A stretch of DNA of 64,000 bases. It comes from Uloborus plumipes (taxonomy: Eukaryota > Arthropoda > Arachnida > Araneae > Uloboridae). Both the position numbers and the translations under genes were made by a program. The notes beneath the pieces are model-generated. The model saw nothing but the letters and a program-made list of their open reading frames with translations. It ran no database searches and was not told the DNA's origin. Below are positions 1 through 10,825 of the stretch, piece after piece (position 1 is the first letter of the stretch; each line of letters opens with the position of its first letter). Location: positions 39,389 through 103,388 of the forward strand of contig JAXGGA010003405.1 of assembly GCA_038373865.1 (NCBI GenBank), in the 5' to 3' direction.

Positions 1-547
1 AGGGAAGTTTAATCAAACTTTTTTAAACTTTCGATGGCAGTTCTTACTCTGCAGAAAGCTGTCAGGCACTATATTAATACGTATATTCGTATGGTTGTGA
101 TGTTATGAAATCAGTATTGATTCTAGAAGGGGGGGGGGAGGAGGAGATTCGACCAAACTAACTTTCAAGTACATCCATAATTAAGTTTTAATGTATTTGC
201 TTCCTGGTTTGCTATCGTATATTTTTAACCCGGATGCAACAAGGGAGGGAGTTATAATTTTGACGTGTTTATGAATATGTGTGTGGCACTGATGCGTCAC
301 AGACCAGGAAGGACTAATTTTAATAATTCTTTCTTTTTTTTTGTTCGAAAGGAGATAATATGAGAGAGATCGCGCGGGACACACAGTCACCCAATAGGGA
401 AGTTTTCGATTTTTCAATTTTATTTTTACATGATAGAGCAACATACATGAACATCAACGGTGAAAAAATTTTTGCGCTACGACAAGTAGTTTTTTTTTTA
501 AATAATTTTTAAATTTCAAGCGGCGGTGACGTCACTGGGCACTCGTT
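1..547. other. No gene recognised; AT-rich sequence
   Basis: I see no coding exon, RNA gene or transposon terminus here. The stretch has a G-rich tract near 129-146 and short A/T runs. Small open frames exist but lack family motifs and splice context. Confidence 0.5.
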
Positions 548-553
548 GGCGCT

Positions 554-610
554 AGAGCCGCTATATAGACAGGCCGACGCATCAAGATTAAGTTTCACCA
601 CTTTGGATCC
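554..610 (+). repeat. Outer inverted repeat, left arm
   Basis: About 57 bp ending in GGATCC recurs in reverse complement at 2324-2378. The best-conserved core is GCATCAAGATTAAGTTTCAC. The two arms lie outside the TA-flanked foldback element at 750-2279, so they belong either to a larger palindromic element or to host repeats on either side. The arms diverge toward the foldback. Confidence 0.6.
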
Positions 611-749
611 AATCCTTAACTTTTACTTTCAAATTTTCATTGTTGCGGAGTAGGGTTATCAGAAAAAAGTTTTGGCACATTGCTAAGCTTTGCCAAATCC
701 ACGTGCCGCTAATAATTGCTCACAGTGAAAAATTACCAAAACGCGATTA

Positions 750-2279
750 CACTGCGATGCAAAAGTTTAGACAAAATGCAAATATGTGACTAAAAAGAAA
801 ACTATTCAACGAAATGCTTTCAAATTTCTGCAGCAGGTAGACAATATGGTCTCAAATACGTGTCTGGAGTTCTTATAACTATAACTGGAATCAAATTTTG
901 GATATTACAAAAGACATTTTTTTACATTGTTGCAAAAGTTTAGACAATAGTCAGATTTTATGCAAATATCCCTTGAAATGTGATTGGTGGAGGAAATGCG
1001 GGACTGTATTATTCATTTATAAAGTGCAGAGATTGCTGAATAAATAATCAAAATCTCAAAACCTCTTTAGTTCTCGTGTAAAGAAGATGAGAATGTTTGG
1101 AAGCCGAAATTTGAAAATGAACCTACTTTATTAATTTTTTGTCTTTTAAATCGGCTCTAGTATGGTAGTACATTGTTTTTTACTTTGTGGAGAGCAAATT
1201 CAGACATGCGTATCGATCAAAAAGTTCAAGAAAAACTATATTTTTTAAGGATGACGGAATTGAAAAAACGGTTCAGACTGACGATTCGCCCCTTAATCCT
1301 ACAAAACTTCAACTTGGGTCAAAAACAGCACGTGGCAGCATAAGTAGATGAACAACTGAATCAGAATGCATAAAAAAAAAAACAAAGAATTGAGCCCGAG
1401 CCTTTTCGAACAGAGTGTCCCAAATAAGCCAGATTTTAATGTGAAAAGCAGCATATGTATCATCGTGACTAAAAAATGAATGGTACTTTCTTTGATAAAA
1501 ATTATTAAAATTGGGATGGCCTAGATGGATTATAATTATTTTCGCGGGACTTGAGAAATATCCAATGATCATATGCTGTGCTGCTTTTACCAATAAAATC
1601 TGGTTTATTTGGGACACTCTGTCTGAAAAGGCTCAAGCACAATTCTTTGTTTTTTTTATGCATTCCGATTCAGTTGTTCATCTACTTATGCTGCCACTTG
1701 CTGTTTTTGACCCAAGTTGAAGTTTTGTAGGATTAAGGGGCGAATCGTCAGTCTGAGCCGTTTTTTCAATTCCTTCATCCTTAAGAAATATAATTTTTCT
1801 TGGACTTTTTGATCGATACGCATGTCTGAATTTGCTCTCCACAAAGTAAAAAACAATGTACTACCATACTAGAGCCAATTTAAAAGACAAAAAATTAATA
1901 AAGTAGGTTCATTTTCAAATTTCGGCTTCCAAACTTTATCATCTTCTTTGCACGAGAACTAAAGAGCTTTTGAGATTTTGATTATTTATTCAGCAATCTC
2001 TTTACTTTATAAATGAATAATACAGTCCCGCATTTCCTCCACCAATCACATTTCAAGGGATATTTGCATAAAATCTGACTATTGTCTAAACTTTTGCAAC
2101 AATGTAAAAAAATATCTTTCGTAGTATCCAAAATTTGATTCCTGTTATAGTTATAAGAACTCTAGACACGTATTTGGGACCATATTGTGTACCAGCAGTA
2201 GAAATTTGAAAGCATTTCGTTGAATAGTGTTCTTTTTATTCACATATTTGCATTTTGTCTAAACTTTTGCATCGCAGTG
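750..2279. mobile_element. Foldback element, copy 1, TA target duplication
   Basis: The element is 1,530 bp with ends CACTGCGATGCAAAAGTTT, flanked by TA at 748-749 and 2280-2281. The left arm 750-1457 and right arm 1570-2279 are near-complete inverted copies of each other, separated by a 112-nt unpaired centre. TA duplication and the terminal sequence fit a non-autonomous Tc1/mariner-type element, but no transposase was recognised. A second full-length copy with the same layout lies at 31673-33199. Open frames on both strands are mirror products of the palindrome. Confidence 0.85.
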
Positions 2280-2323
2280 TACTAGCCAGAAAAGACAACC
2301 ACTCAAACACACAAACACGCGCT

Positions 2324-2378
2324 GGATCCAAAGTGGTGAAACTTAATCTTGATGCGCCGGCTCGTATATATAGGGGCC
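2324..2378 (-). repeat. Outer inverted repeat, right arm
   Basis: Reverse-complement partner of 554-610. It begins with GGATCC and runs through a TATATATA-containing stretch. Similarity to the left arm fades beyond about 2378. Confidence 0.6.
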
Positions 2379-2719
2379 TTAGTTGGCGCTTTTGAACTTT
2401 CCACTAAGGCGAAGAAAGAGCGAGAAGCTTTAGATGCGAGGAGCTCGAGAAACTGGTTTCTCCGGCTTCCGCACTGTTGTTCGCTCTGCACTGTCGTATT
2501 TTTTTTTTTCTCGCCAAGTGATGCGTTCTAAAAATTTGAATACGGATTTCGCCAAAAAATATCAAACCAATCACCCCTGAAGGGTATTGGATTGCTCTTT
2601 TAGTGAATTAGTAGACTTTAGGGTATTGATTACGGAAGGAGAAAATCCCGCAATGAAACGATAATATAGCAAAAATCCAATTTTTATGGATGAAAGGCTG
2701 AAAGTAACTGTCATCTGAC

Positions 2720-4421
2720 CAGTGGCGGATCCAGAAAAAATCTACAAGGGGGGCACAAAATGTTTTTTTTTTTATTTTTTAACTGAAAAATAAAAATTAT
2801 TGTTAAAAACAAACAACTGTCATATTCTTATGTATTATCGTATTTTCCTTACCTTTCGGTTTCTGCTAATAATGGCATTCCATCATAAACGTATGCAAAA
2901 AACATATATTAAAATAATGCAAAAGATATATAAAAGCACTTAATTCACTATCGTCAAACATTAAGAACAACCTCGCCACTCGAACTCGAGAAAATATCAC
3001 TGAAGAACTATCTACTTTCCCATAACGGTTAAAATATAACAATATTATAGCTGAAGTGCTTTGGATGTATTGTTTTTTGACGAGTCTAAATTCGGAAGAA
3101 TGCACAGACATGGCGACGTATCATTCAGGCAATAAGTATCAAAACATATTTTAGCGTTTGAAGAAATGTAGCCGTAATAAAAATGTACTAGGTGACCCGT
3201 GCGGAATTCCGCAAAAAAAAAAAACAAAAAAACTCTAAACTTAAAATTTAATCCGACAATTTTTATTGCCTTTCATTTGCACAACATCGCCATCTACTGC
3301 CGTCGTTCTGACAACTTTTCAAAGAGATCAAAGACACGTTCACTTTTACAACTACTACAAAAGTGATACCCTATATTAAAATCAAATACCCAAGGCTACT
3401 ACTAAACTAAATACTAACGTTATCGCAAAACTACCATAGTATTTTGAAACAATAAAAGTTACAATTAAGGTTTACCGAGCTAAGCCTTGGCTTGAAATGT
3501 CGCATTTAAAATTGATTTGAACAACAATGTAACGATTTTGACAGTTGAGCAAAAAATTTAACTTTTTCAAACTTCAATCGCTCATAGGTCGCTTAAACGT
3601 GGATTTTCGAGATTCTCGTTACGCGGCGCTAGCGGAGAAACGTTCTAAAGAACGCATTTTTTTTAATCTTTCGAATGAAATCAAAATGGAGACGATACGA
3701 CAATTATTTCGCTAGATAGAGTCAATTTTGTGCCCAAAAATTGAAGTTCGAATAAAAAACGAACCGACACTTTTTAGAGGGTGGGTCTAATTTTCGTCAA
3801 TAGCCCGCGGGATAAGCTTCAAAATCATATATTTTCTTGCAATTCGATAAAGAAATGAGCGAGTTTCGACCGGGTATAGGATTCGGCTTAGAGAAATAAT
3901 ATATGGAGATTAAGTGAGTAGTTTTTCCCTTTGATTTACGTTTAAGGAATAAAAAACTAAATGCCTGTCATAGCCAAGTGGAAGGAGAATGCAAAACATA
4001 CTTCCACTCAACCGCTTGTTATGTCTCTCCTTTTTTTTCTATATGCAAATACAAGGTAAGCAAAAATACGTCAAAGCAGAGTGCCTTTGCTTTCAAATGA
4101 TCTGGCGCCATGGGATAAGTTTGAGATATTCGAAAGTTCCGAAGATCAATGAATAAAAGGAAAAAAAAAAAAAAGAAATCGACACATTTTTCTCACATCG
4201 GAAATGTGCCAAGAGTATAATACTCAAAATGAATTTTTTGTTTCGATTCCGTTGCCAAAAAACTGTTAAAAATATTTAAAAAAATGCAAAACAGATGTAA
4301 CCAATCGGCACTGAAAATTTGATCGGTGTTTCTTGTTTCAGTATGGGTTTTAGGCTCTTCGAGAATATATGACAGGGGGGGGGCACGTGCCCCCGTGCCC
4401 TCCCCGCTGGATCCGCCACTG
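2720..4421. mobile_element. hAT-type non-autonomous transposon, 1.7 kb
   Basis: Both termini read CAGTGGCGGATCCAG inward (15-bp perfect inverted repeat). They are flanked by the exact 8-bp direct repeat CATCTGAC at 2712-2719 and 4422-4429. An 8-bp target duplication with CAGTG-type ends is characteristic of the hAT superfamily. G-rich subterminal tracts lie just inside both ends. No transposase frame is visible, so it is non-autonomous. Part of the interior (from about 3188) belongs to a Helitron-like repeat found elsewhere in the window, so the element is composite. Confidence 0.9.
3188..3915 (-). mobile_element. Helitron-like fragment (family B) inside the hAT element
   Basis: On the minus strand the segment ends in CTAG preceded by the palindrome GCGGAATTCCGC, the arrangement expected at a Helitron 3' end. 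Interior stretches, for example TTTCGAATGAAATCAAAATG and the following GATAGAG segment, resemble the repeats at 35024, 38429 and 40869. The far boundary is approximate. Confidence 0.5.
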
Positions 4422-4429
4422 CATCTGAC

Positions 4430-5036
4430 GTCACGGGTTTCGGTTTCAAGGCGCGCTTTTTTTGCGCGTGGGTTTTTAAAAAAAATCATTAAGAATCAAC
4501 CGTTGTGTTTTAAAATTCGGCAATAGTAAATTTTTGTGTTTTGTAAGCCTCTTAACAATATCTAGTAGTTAAAAAAGGGATATTCAATAGGTCACAACTA
4601 CCCTATTCTTATCCAAGCGACTGTTGTAAGGTAAATATTTATCTATAATCTATCTCCTTTTCAGTGTCCTAATATCTAACATTTTCTAAAAGAATTAATG
4701 CACTTATTATCGTTTAAAATTCAAGCGTGTTTATTCTTCTAATTCTTGTTGAAAATTATAGATAAAACTGATAGGGGTGATTTAGTCACTGACATGTGCG
4801 CGCCTCCTGCCGGGCTAATCGAGAGTGTTTTAGCTCGCGCGGGGTTGAAAACGACCCCAGCTGTTTTTGTTTCCATTTCTCGAAATTTCATAGCCAGATA
4901 AGGAAACCATCTTTTCGATAGCTGCAATTGTGTCCTTGATTGATGTGAGGGTGTGGTTGGACTTTTCCTAAACCCTTTCATTCTTGCCGAAAAGGGGGTC
5001 TTTTGCGAGCACTGAGGTCGTTTTCGACCCCGCGCG
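4430..5036. repeat. Spacer with a GC-rich inverted repeat
   Basis: No gene. Near 4831-4858 the sequence GCGCGGGGTTGAAAACGACC appears. It is repeated in inverted form at about 5013-5036, where GGTCGTTTTCGACCCCGCGC leads directly into the hAT MITE at 5037. The two arms probably belong to one older element that the MITE later entered. I cannot name its family. Confidence 0.5.
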
Positions 5037-5232
5037 CAGGGCCCGATTTAGATAGTACAAGGCCCTAGGCCGAATACTGTTTTGGGGCCCCTTTCACTCA
5101 GGTTTTACAATTTTAAGCATTGGATAAAACAATTTAAGATATTGACAACAGCAATTTTATCCATTTGGGGGCCCTAAATTGTAGGGGGCCCTAGGCCACG
5201 GCCTAGTTGGCCTATTCAGTAATCAGGCCCTG
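5037..5232. mobile_element. hAT-type MITE, 196 bp
   Basis: The ends read CAGGGCCCGATTTA and, on the other strand, CAGGGCCTGATTAC. They are flanked by the exact 8-bp repeat CCCGCGCG at 5029-5036 and 5233-5240. The interior is rich in GGGCCC and CCTAGGCC palindromes. Size, ends and 8-bp duplication all fit a hAT MITE. Confidence 0.88.
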
Positions 5233-8200
5233 CCCGCGCGAGCGCTCGTATAACAAATAACGGCACGAATTAAATCTCAACGATTAAAGATGTTTATCTG
5301 TTGCCAGTTTCTATTGTATCAACAAATAAAATACTTATAATAAATTTTAGTACAAGACTTTAAAAATTATTTTCAGTTTTTCTTTTCTAGTCTGTTTTTA
5401 AGACTGCAAATTTAGTAAAATATATTTTTTTTTTTAGTTTTTAAGTTAGTTAAAGCGATTTGAGTGCAGAATAGAGTTGTTAAAATTTGACATTTTCAAT
5501 AACTTATTCATTAATGGCTGAAGAAGAAATATTTTCATATTTTTGCTGAAAAAATTGTACTAAAAGAAAGGAAGTACGGGGGGCGGGAGGTCCGGCTTTA
5601 GACCCCACTTGCCCCTCACCCCTTGTTTACGGGCGTCAATGGAGCCTTCAACAAGAAAAATTGCGTGGTGTACATGAAAACGTGCTAAACAGAGCCAATT
5701 TCTGTATCGAGCAAAATGGCGGGCATTTTTCTGGTATCATATTTCATACAGTGTCTTAATTTCTGCTAAATGTATTAAATATATAAAAAATTATAATTGA
5801 AAAAAAATTATAATTACAAGAGTCATATGTGTTTATCATTGGTAAGTACTCTGTGGACCACCCTGTATACCGCTGCTCCATTTATGCAGGTCACTATCAT
5901 GGTCATATGGCTCCGTTATTTCTTTGAGTTTTTCTTCCCATACTTATTACTCTGTTGGCTCATAGCATTGTCATAATAATAAATAGCAAAACCGAAAATA
6001 AAATATTGGAAAAAAAAATCTTTTTATAGCACCAGAACATTCTCTGACTGAAAATGTAGCTTCGGAGGGCTCCAGGCGACATAAGGCAAAGCGAGGAGCA
6101 ATGCAGCAGGAAAAAGATGTTTGTTGACTTCACATCAGGTACTTTATGGCATTTCTAGAGAGTGCTGATAACGATGCTGTGAGAGTGGGAAAGAAACTGA
6201 TAAATGGCATCATCAAAATGGTTTAAAATTTTCTAATTTTATAGAGGTGACATTATGAGAGAAAAAAGAGAGGGAGGGACTTATTTTTTAATACGAAGGT
6301 TAATAAACATTTCATTTGAGAAGGAGGATGGGAACAAAAGGATATGGTTTGATCAGCGCCACATAGCAAGACCATCCCCTCAAAAAAAAAACCATAATTT
6401 AAAAGAAAACACTATTCTAAAAAATGCGTTTATTATTATTATTTTTTTTTTGTCTGTTGCTGAAAAAAAATATTACTCGCTGAAAGCGAACCCGGATTTT
6501 AAGATAACCCCTATTTAGCAAGTAAGTTGAAAAGATTTAATTAGTATAAGTCTATGAGAACCAGAGCGGGTTCATGGGGTTTTGATCCCATTAAATGACC
6601 CAATTCAACGTAAAACTGCATTTTAAGGACTTAATTTCGACAAAAACCACCAAATACTTCTGTTGTCGCACAAAAATTGTACTTTGACCCTCCAGTGGCG
6701 CACCAACGGGAAATGGGGGTAAGCTATAAGGGGCTTCAGCCCCTCCCAGGAGCATGAAGATGAACCCGCTTAACGCCTTTATGCCCAAGTATTTTTTAAC
6801 ATTTTTTTTCAATTTTTATCTGTTTAAAACTGTTACTTGGAATGGTTTACATTTTAAGGTTACATTTGTTTGGTTACATTTTAGTCGTCAAATAGTGCGC
6901 CGTTGCCATATTTATTAAGTTATTTAACTTCCTGTTTATGGGATATTTTGCAGATATGTGAGCAAAATACGACCTTACTTGACTTTACTTTTGCAAAGTA
7001 ACATTACAGAAGGCAATTTTGGATGCGCCAAAGGATTCTTACCTTTCCAAAAATGACCCCCTCTTGAAGCAGAGGCTGGATGGGAGCATAATTTTCTCTT
7101 GACCAGCAAACCCAGCTTAAAACGAGCAATATTTTCCCTTAGTGCTTATTTAGAAGATTTTGATTATTCTGCAAATTTAAAGACAATATTATTGCAAATT
7201 TGATTTTCTTTTTTCTTTCTAAAAATATTTTGAATTATGCCCAACGTTCCTCCTCGTTAGATGTTTCATTTTCCCCTCTGACTCTTATTCTTCCAAAAAT
7301 ATTTTCATGCTAATACAAAAGAAAACTTTTTTTCCTCAATTTACTTTATTTTTTTATATGGGTCAAATTGCAGTCCCCCGACTGCTGTGCCCCTGGCAAG
7401 AGTCACTCCTGCCAGCCCCTAGCTATGCTACTGGGTGCAAATGACGATTTTTCTTTTTGGGTTATAATTGATAATACCTCGAAAACAACAACTTAAGAAA
7501 ACCACAATAATAAAATTTCTAATCAAATTAACCAACGTGATCTTTGACACTTTACGAAAATAATAATTAAAAAAAACAAGTGCATGACTTTTTTTCACAC
7601 ACTCGTTTTTTAACGTGCACTCGGTTATAACGACACAAGAAGTTCCGTCAAGAACTAAACGAGCCCAAAAATTCAACTTGTAGAATGAAGGCAAAAGCTT
7701 AGGTAATAAGCAGTAATTTAGCGGTAAATTACTGTTTAGGATGCAAGTGTTCTGAAAACATTATCCCTCACAGAATTGGTCTTAAAACATATTGCATCAA
7801 AAACAGAAAAAAAAATGCAGGTTTCATGAGAAGCGCATAACTCAACAAGAAAATTTGATCAGAAATACGTAATATATCATATTTTAATTTTTAATTAAGT
7901 TAATTTACATTAATAAATGTACAAAAATGAACAATTTTTGAATAAATTACAAGTCAATAAATAAATAATAATTAAAAAAATACACATGGAACTAATAAAA
8001 AGTTACTATTTATGCATTGGAATGAAACTTGGAGGAGGGGGGGGGGGAATCATAATACGACCTTAAATATTTTTTTACAATTGTCTGAGTTTGTACACTT
8101 TTCAAAACATAAAGGACAAAGCATTTTCATTTTAATGTAGTGAGTACAGGTAAATGCTGCGTCTTGTTAACAGGTCATTTTGGCAACAAAACACTCACTC

Positions 8201-9736
8201 ATAAGATAAATAATATTTTTATCTCTAAACAATAAACTATTTTAATACCTACCTCATTAAATGTTAATTTCTTAATTTTTAATTGCCTTTTGAAATCTCA
8301 TTCTATATACTACCTAACTTAACTAGGTTTAATTTTAAAGAGCAAAAAAATAGTTTTTAGTTAAATTAGTGTTAAAGGATTCTGTGGGTAGATAGGTTAG
8401 GTAGCAGTTTATAAAAGGCACAGACTTGAAAAGGCGATTACGAAATTGTATATATTTAGTTGGGAATTAAAATTGTTTGTAGTTTAGTAATTAAAATTAG
8501 CTTTTATTTTGTGAGTGGGCGTTTCGTTTAGTAGGTTTTGTACTAGATTGGAAAATATTTTATAATTTTTTTTTTTAATGTTTCATTGTTGTAAAGAATG
8601 GTTGGTTTGCATATCTGAAAGATACCTGAAAAATCAAGAATAAATTAATGTTTAAGAGTAATATAGTGTTTTTTAAAAGGCTTTGCGCTATGATACTGGG
8701 TAAAAAAAGAAGAAAAACAAAATGAGAACATATTTTTGAATTTTTTTAAATTCCCCCGAAAAAAGCTGAAATTCCCCAATTTTTTGGTTTTTTTGGCTTG
8801 TTCCTGGATTAGAAGGTATTATTCGATTTCAATATATTTTTTAAAATTTTGGAATGCTTCACCAATCGTTATTTTTCCATCCAAGAGCATTAAAATAAAA
8901 TATTGAAACAAAAATTTTAAAATACCACTAAGAACACATGAAAATTTTCATTTTTTCAAAATTTCAGGCTCGTTGTGGGATTGAAAAATATTATCCGATT
9001 TCAAAAATTTTTGCTTTGTTTTGTAAGCCTTCACCAATCGCAACTTTTCCGCACTATTATGATTTGAAAATAAAAACTTTGTTTTTTTCGCTCCACCCTA
9101 GTCCACAACTGTATTATTGCATAACAATAACGTCAACAAAACTATGATCAAATATTTTAATGCAAAGGACTTCTTTAAGTTTCAGTCTACAATAACTTAA
9201 TTTTCAAGAATGAAAATAAAATCATTAAAAAGACAAATCAACATCTTAAAGACTATCAAAATGATATCACATGATCGTATGTATTCATGACATGAATAAT
9301 GTTCTGTACAAACAACATGAATGCATTTAACAACAATTAACACATAAAATCAATGTTAAATTAGCTGTATGAAACCTCTTTTCTTGAATAACAATTGGAA
9401 CAAAATGTACAACATATCACATACATGTATTAAACCATTTTACATTGTTTTAGAGCTTATTAAAGTTAACCACGAAAGCAACACAATGTTTTTGCACATA
9501 CATTTCACATAGAAATTTCTTCTATTTTAAAATTAAAATATAAAAAATAAGCTTAATTAAAAAAAAAAAAAAACACATATATACATATATGTATGTGCGG
9601 GTGTGTGAAAATTTAGAATGTTATTTGCAAAGAAAGTGTTTAAATTAACATTTCTGCAGTTTTATAACAATCTGTCATTTACTCTCAAGTAAAAATGCTT
9701 TTATCCAATACATGCACACATTCATGTATACATAAA
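5233..9736. other. Long stretch without a recognised gene
   Basis: I found no exon with family similarity. Visible structure: a GC-rich block near 5570-5640; hAT-like single termini near 6693 (CAGTGGCGCACC) and 7433 that do not share a target duplication; a G run near 8035-8047; and an imperfect direct duplication of about 170 bp around 8805-9075 carrying CTTCACCAATCG twice. It lies beyond the 3' end of ATP6AP1. The small frames look random. Confidence 0.5.
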
Positions 9737-9738
9737 TA

Positions 9739-10143
9739 CAGTAGAGAACCAATTATCCGGGATGTTTGGGACCACAGCTGTCCCGGATAACTGAATTTCC
9801 CGGTTTTCTGGATCGCTACGAAGCGATATTTACTAATTGTTCATAAAACCCAAGTTACTATTACAAATAAATGTATCCTGAAGAGAAAACGAGCCAGAAG
9901 TGCTTATAGATATTACAATATTAAAAATTTTTGAGCTATATGCCACTTATATGGTATTTATGAAAAAACCGTTCATATTCATTTAGGTATTTCAAAAGAA
10001 AAACAAAAAAAAAAAAGAAAGTTCTTCATTTTTTAGAAATTGCGAAAAATGCGTATTTTAAAAAGTGGAGGAAAAATCGACAAAATATTGCCGGTTTTCT
10101 AGCTTCCTGGTATTTTGGTTCCCGAATAAAAGGTTCTGTACTG
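9739..10143. mobile_element. Tigger/pogo-like MITE
   Basis: A 405-bp segment begins CAGTAGAGAACCAATTATCC and ends in the matching inverted form (CAGTACAGAACCTTTTATTC on the other strand), with TA on both sides at 9737-9738 and 10144-10145. CAGTA-GAACC...ATTATCCGGG is the typical terminus of Tigger/pogo elements. There is no transposase, and the interior is AT-rich. Confidence 0.8.
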
Positions 10144-10373
10144 TACATGCAAGTGGGCATACATATTTTTAAAATTTTTTCTTTTTCTTTCCACAAAATA
10201 TTTTACTTTTTTGTAGAAGGGCGGGGGATGTGGTTTTGTGGCAACAGTTCATTTTTTAACAGGCAAGTTTCCAAGCTTATCAAACATACAATATATTTTA
10301 GATGCACATGATTTAACATTTTAGTAGAATTCTCAGAACATCAATATAATGTTAAATCAAACAAAATAGTAGC

Positions 10374-10379
10374 TTTATT
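10374..10379 (-). terminator. Candidate poly(A) signal of ATP6AP1
   Basis: AATAAA on the minus strand lies about 240 nt beyond the ATP6AP1 stop codon. It is the nearest canonical hexamer I noticed. No transcript evidence is available. Confidence 0.4.
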
Positions 10380-10615
10380 TTACGTGACAATTTGCATTGA
10401 AATACATGCGATCGAATGTAAACTTTAAAATTATTAAATCAATTGAAACAATTTTTATAAACTCATAATGAAACAGAACACAAAACTAACATCCAAATTG
10501 TACTTCATTTTCACAGTACACACTCCAAGTAGACTAGTTTTTGAAATGACAAGCGAGAACATTTCTTGAATATTCATATTTTCTAATTATACCTACATAA
10601 GTTAACAAGTAATTA

Positions 10616-10825
10616 TTATTCAGACACAGCAACAGAAATAGTCTTTCCTTTAGGATCATCGAACTGGTCCATGGTGCGAATAGAAAACAGTGCGTACACA
10701 CCAATATTGATTATAATGATGAATAGGATTGACACAACCACCCCCATCCATATTGGGATTGTAAAAAATGGCACACAATCAAAGCTGTCGCTGAACTTTG
10801 CATCATTCACTGCATAAGGCTGAAC
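10616..10825 (-). CDS. ATP6AP1: ATP6AP1 coding exon 9 (membrane span and tail)
   Basis: Residues 342-410 and the stop. The acceptor ends TTTCAG and the reading phase is 0. It starts VQPYAV and continues through DSFDCVPFFTIPIWMG into a hydrophobic stretch rich in V and I. It ends with the cytosolic tail RTMDQFDDPKGKTIS. The DPKGKTIS block is the strongest single identifier of the gene. Confidence 0.97.
   Translation of the reverse strand, partial: VQPYAVNDAKFSDSFDCVPFFTIPIWMGVVVSILFIIIINIGVYALFSIRTMDQFDDPKGKTISVAVSE

Noticed and set aside
1309..1720. Paired frames of 102 and 69 codons on opposite strands, also at 32232-32631
   Set aside because: Mirror products of the foldback palindrome; no transposase motif.
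6693..7433. Possible hAT element with ends CAGTGGCGCACC and CAGTAGCATAGC
   Set aside because: The ends match poorly and the flanking 8-mers TGACCCTC and GGTGCAAA do not agree, so these are more likely separate fragments.
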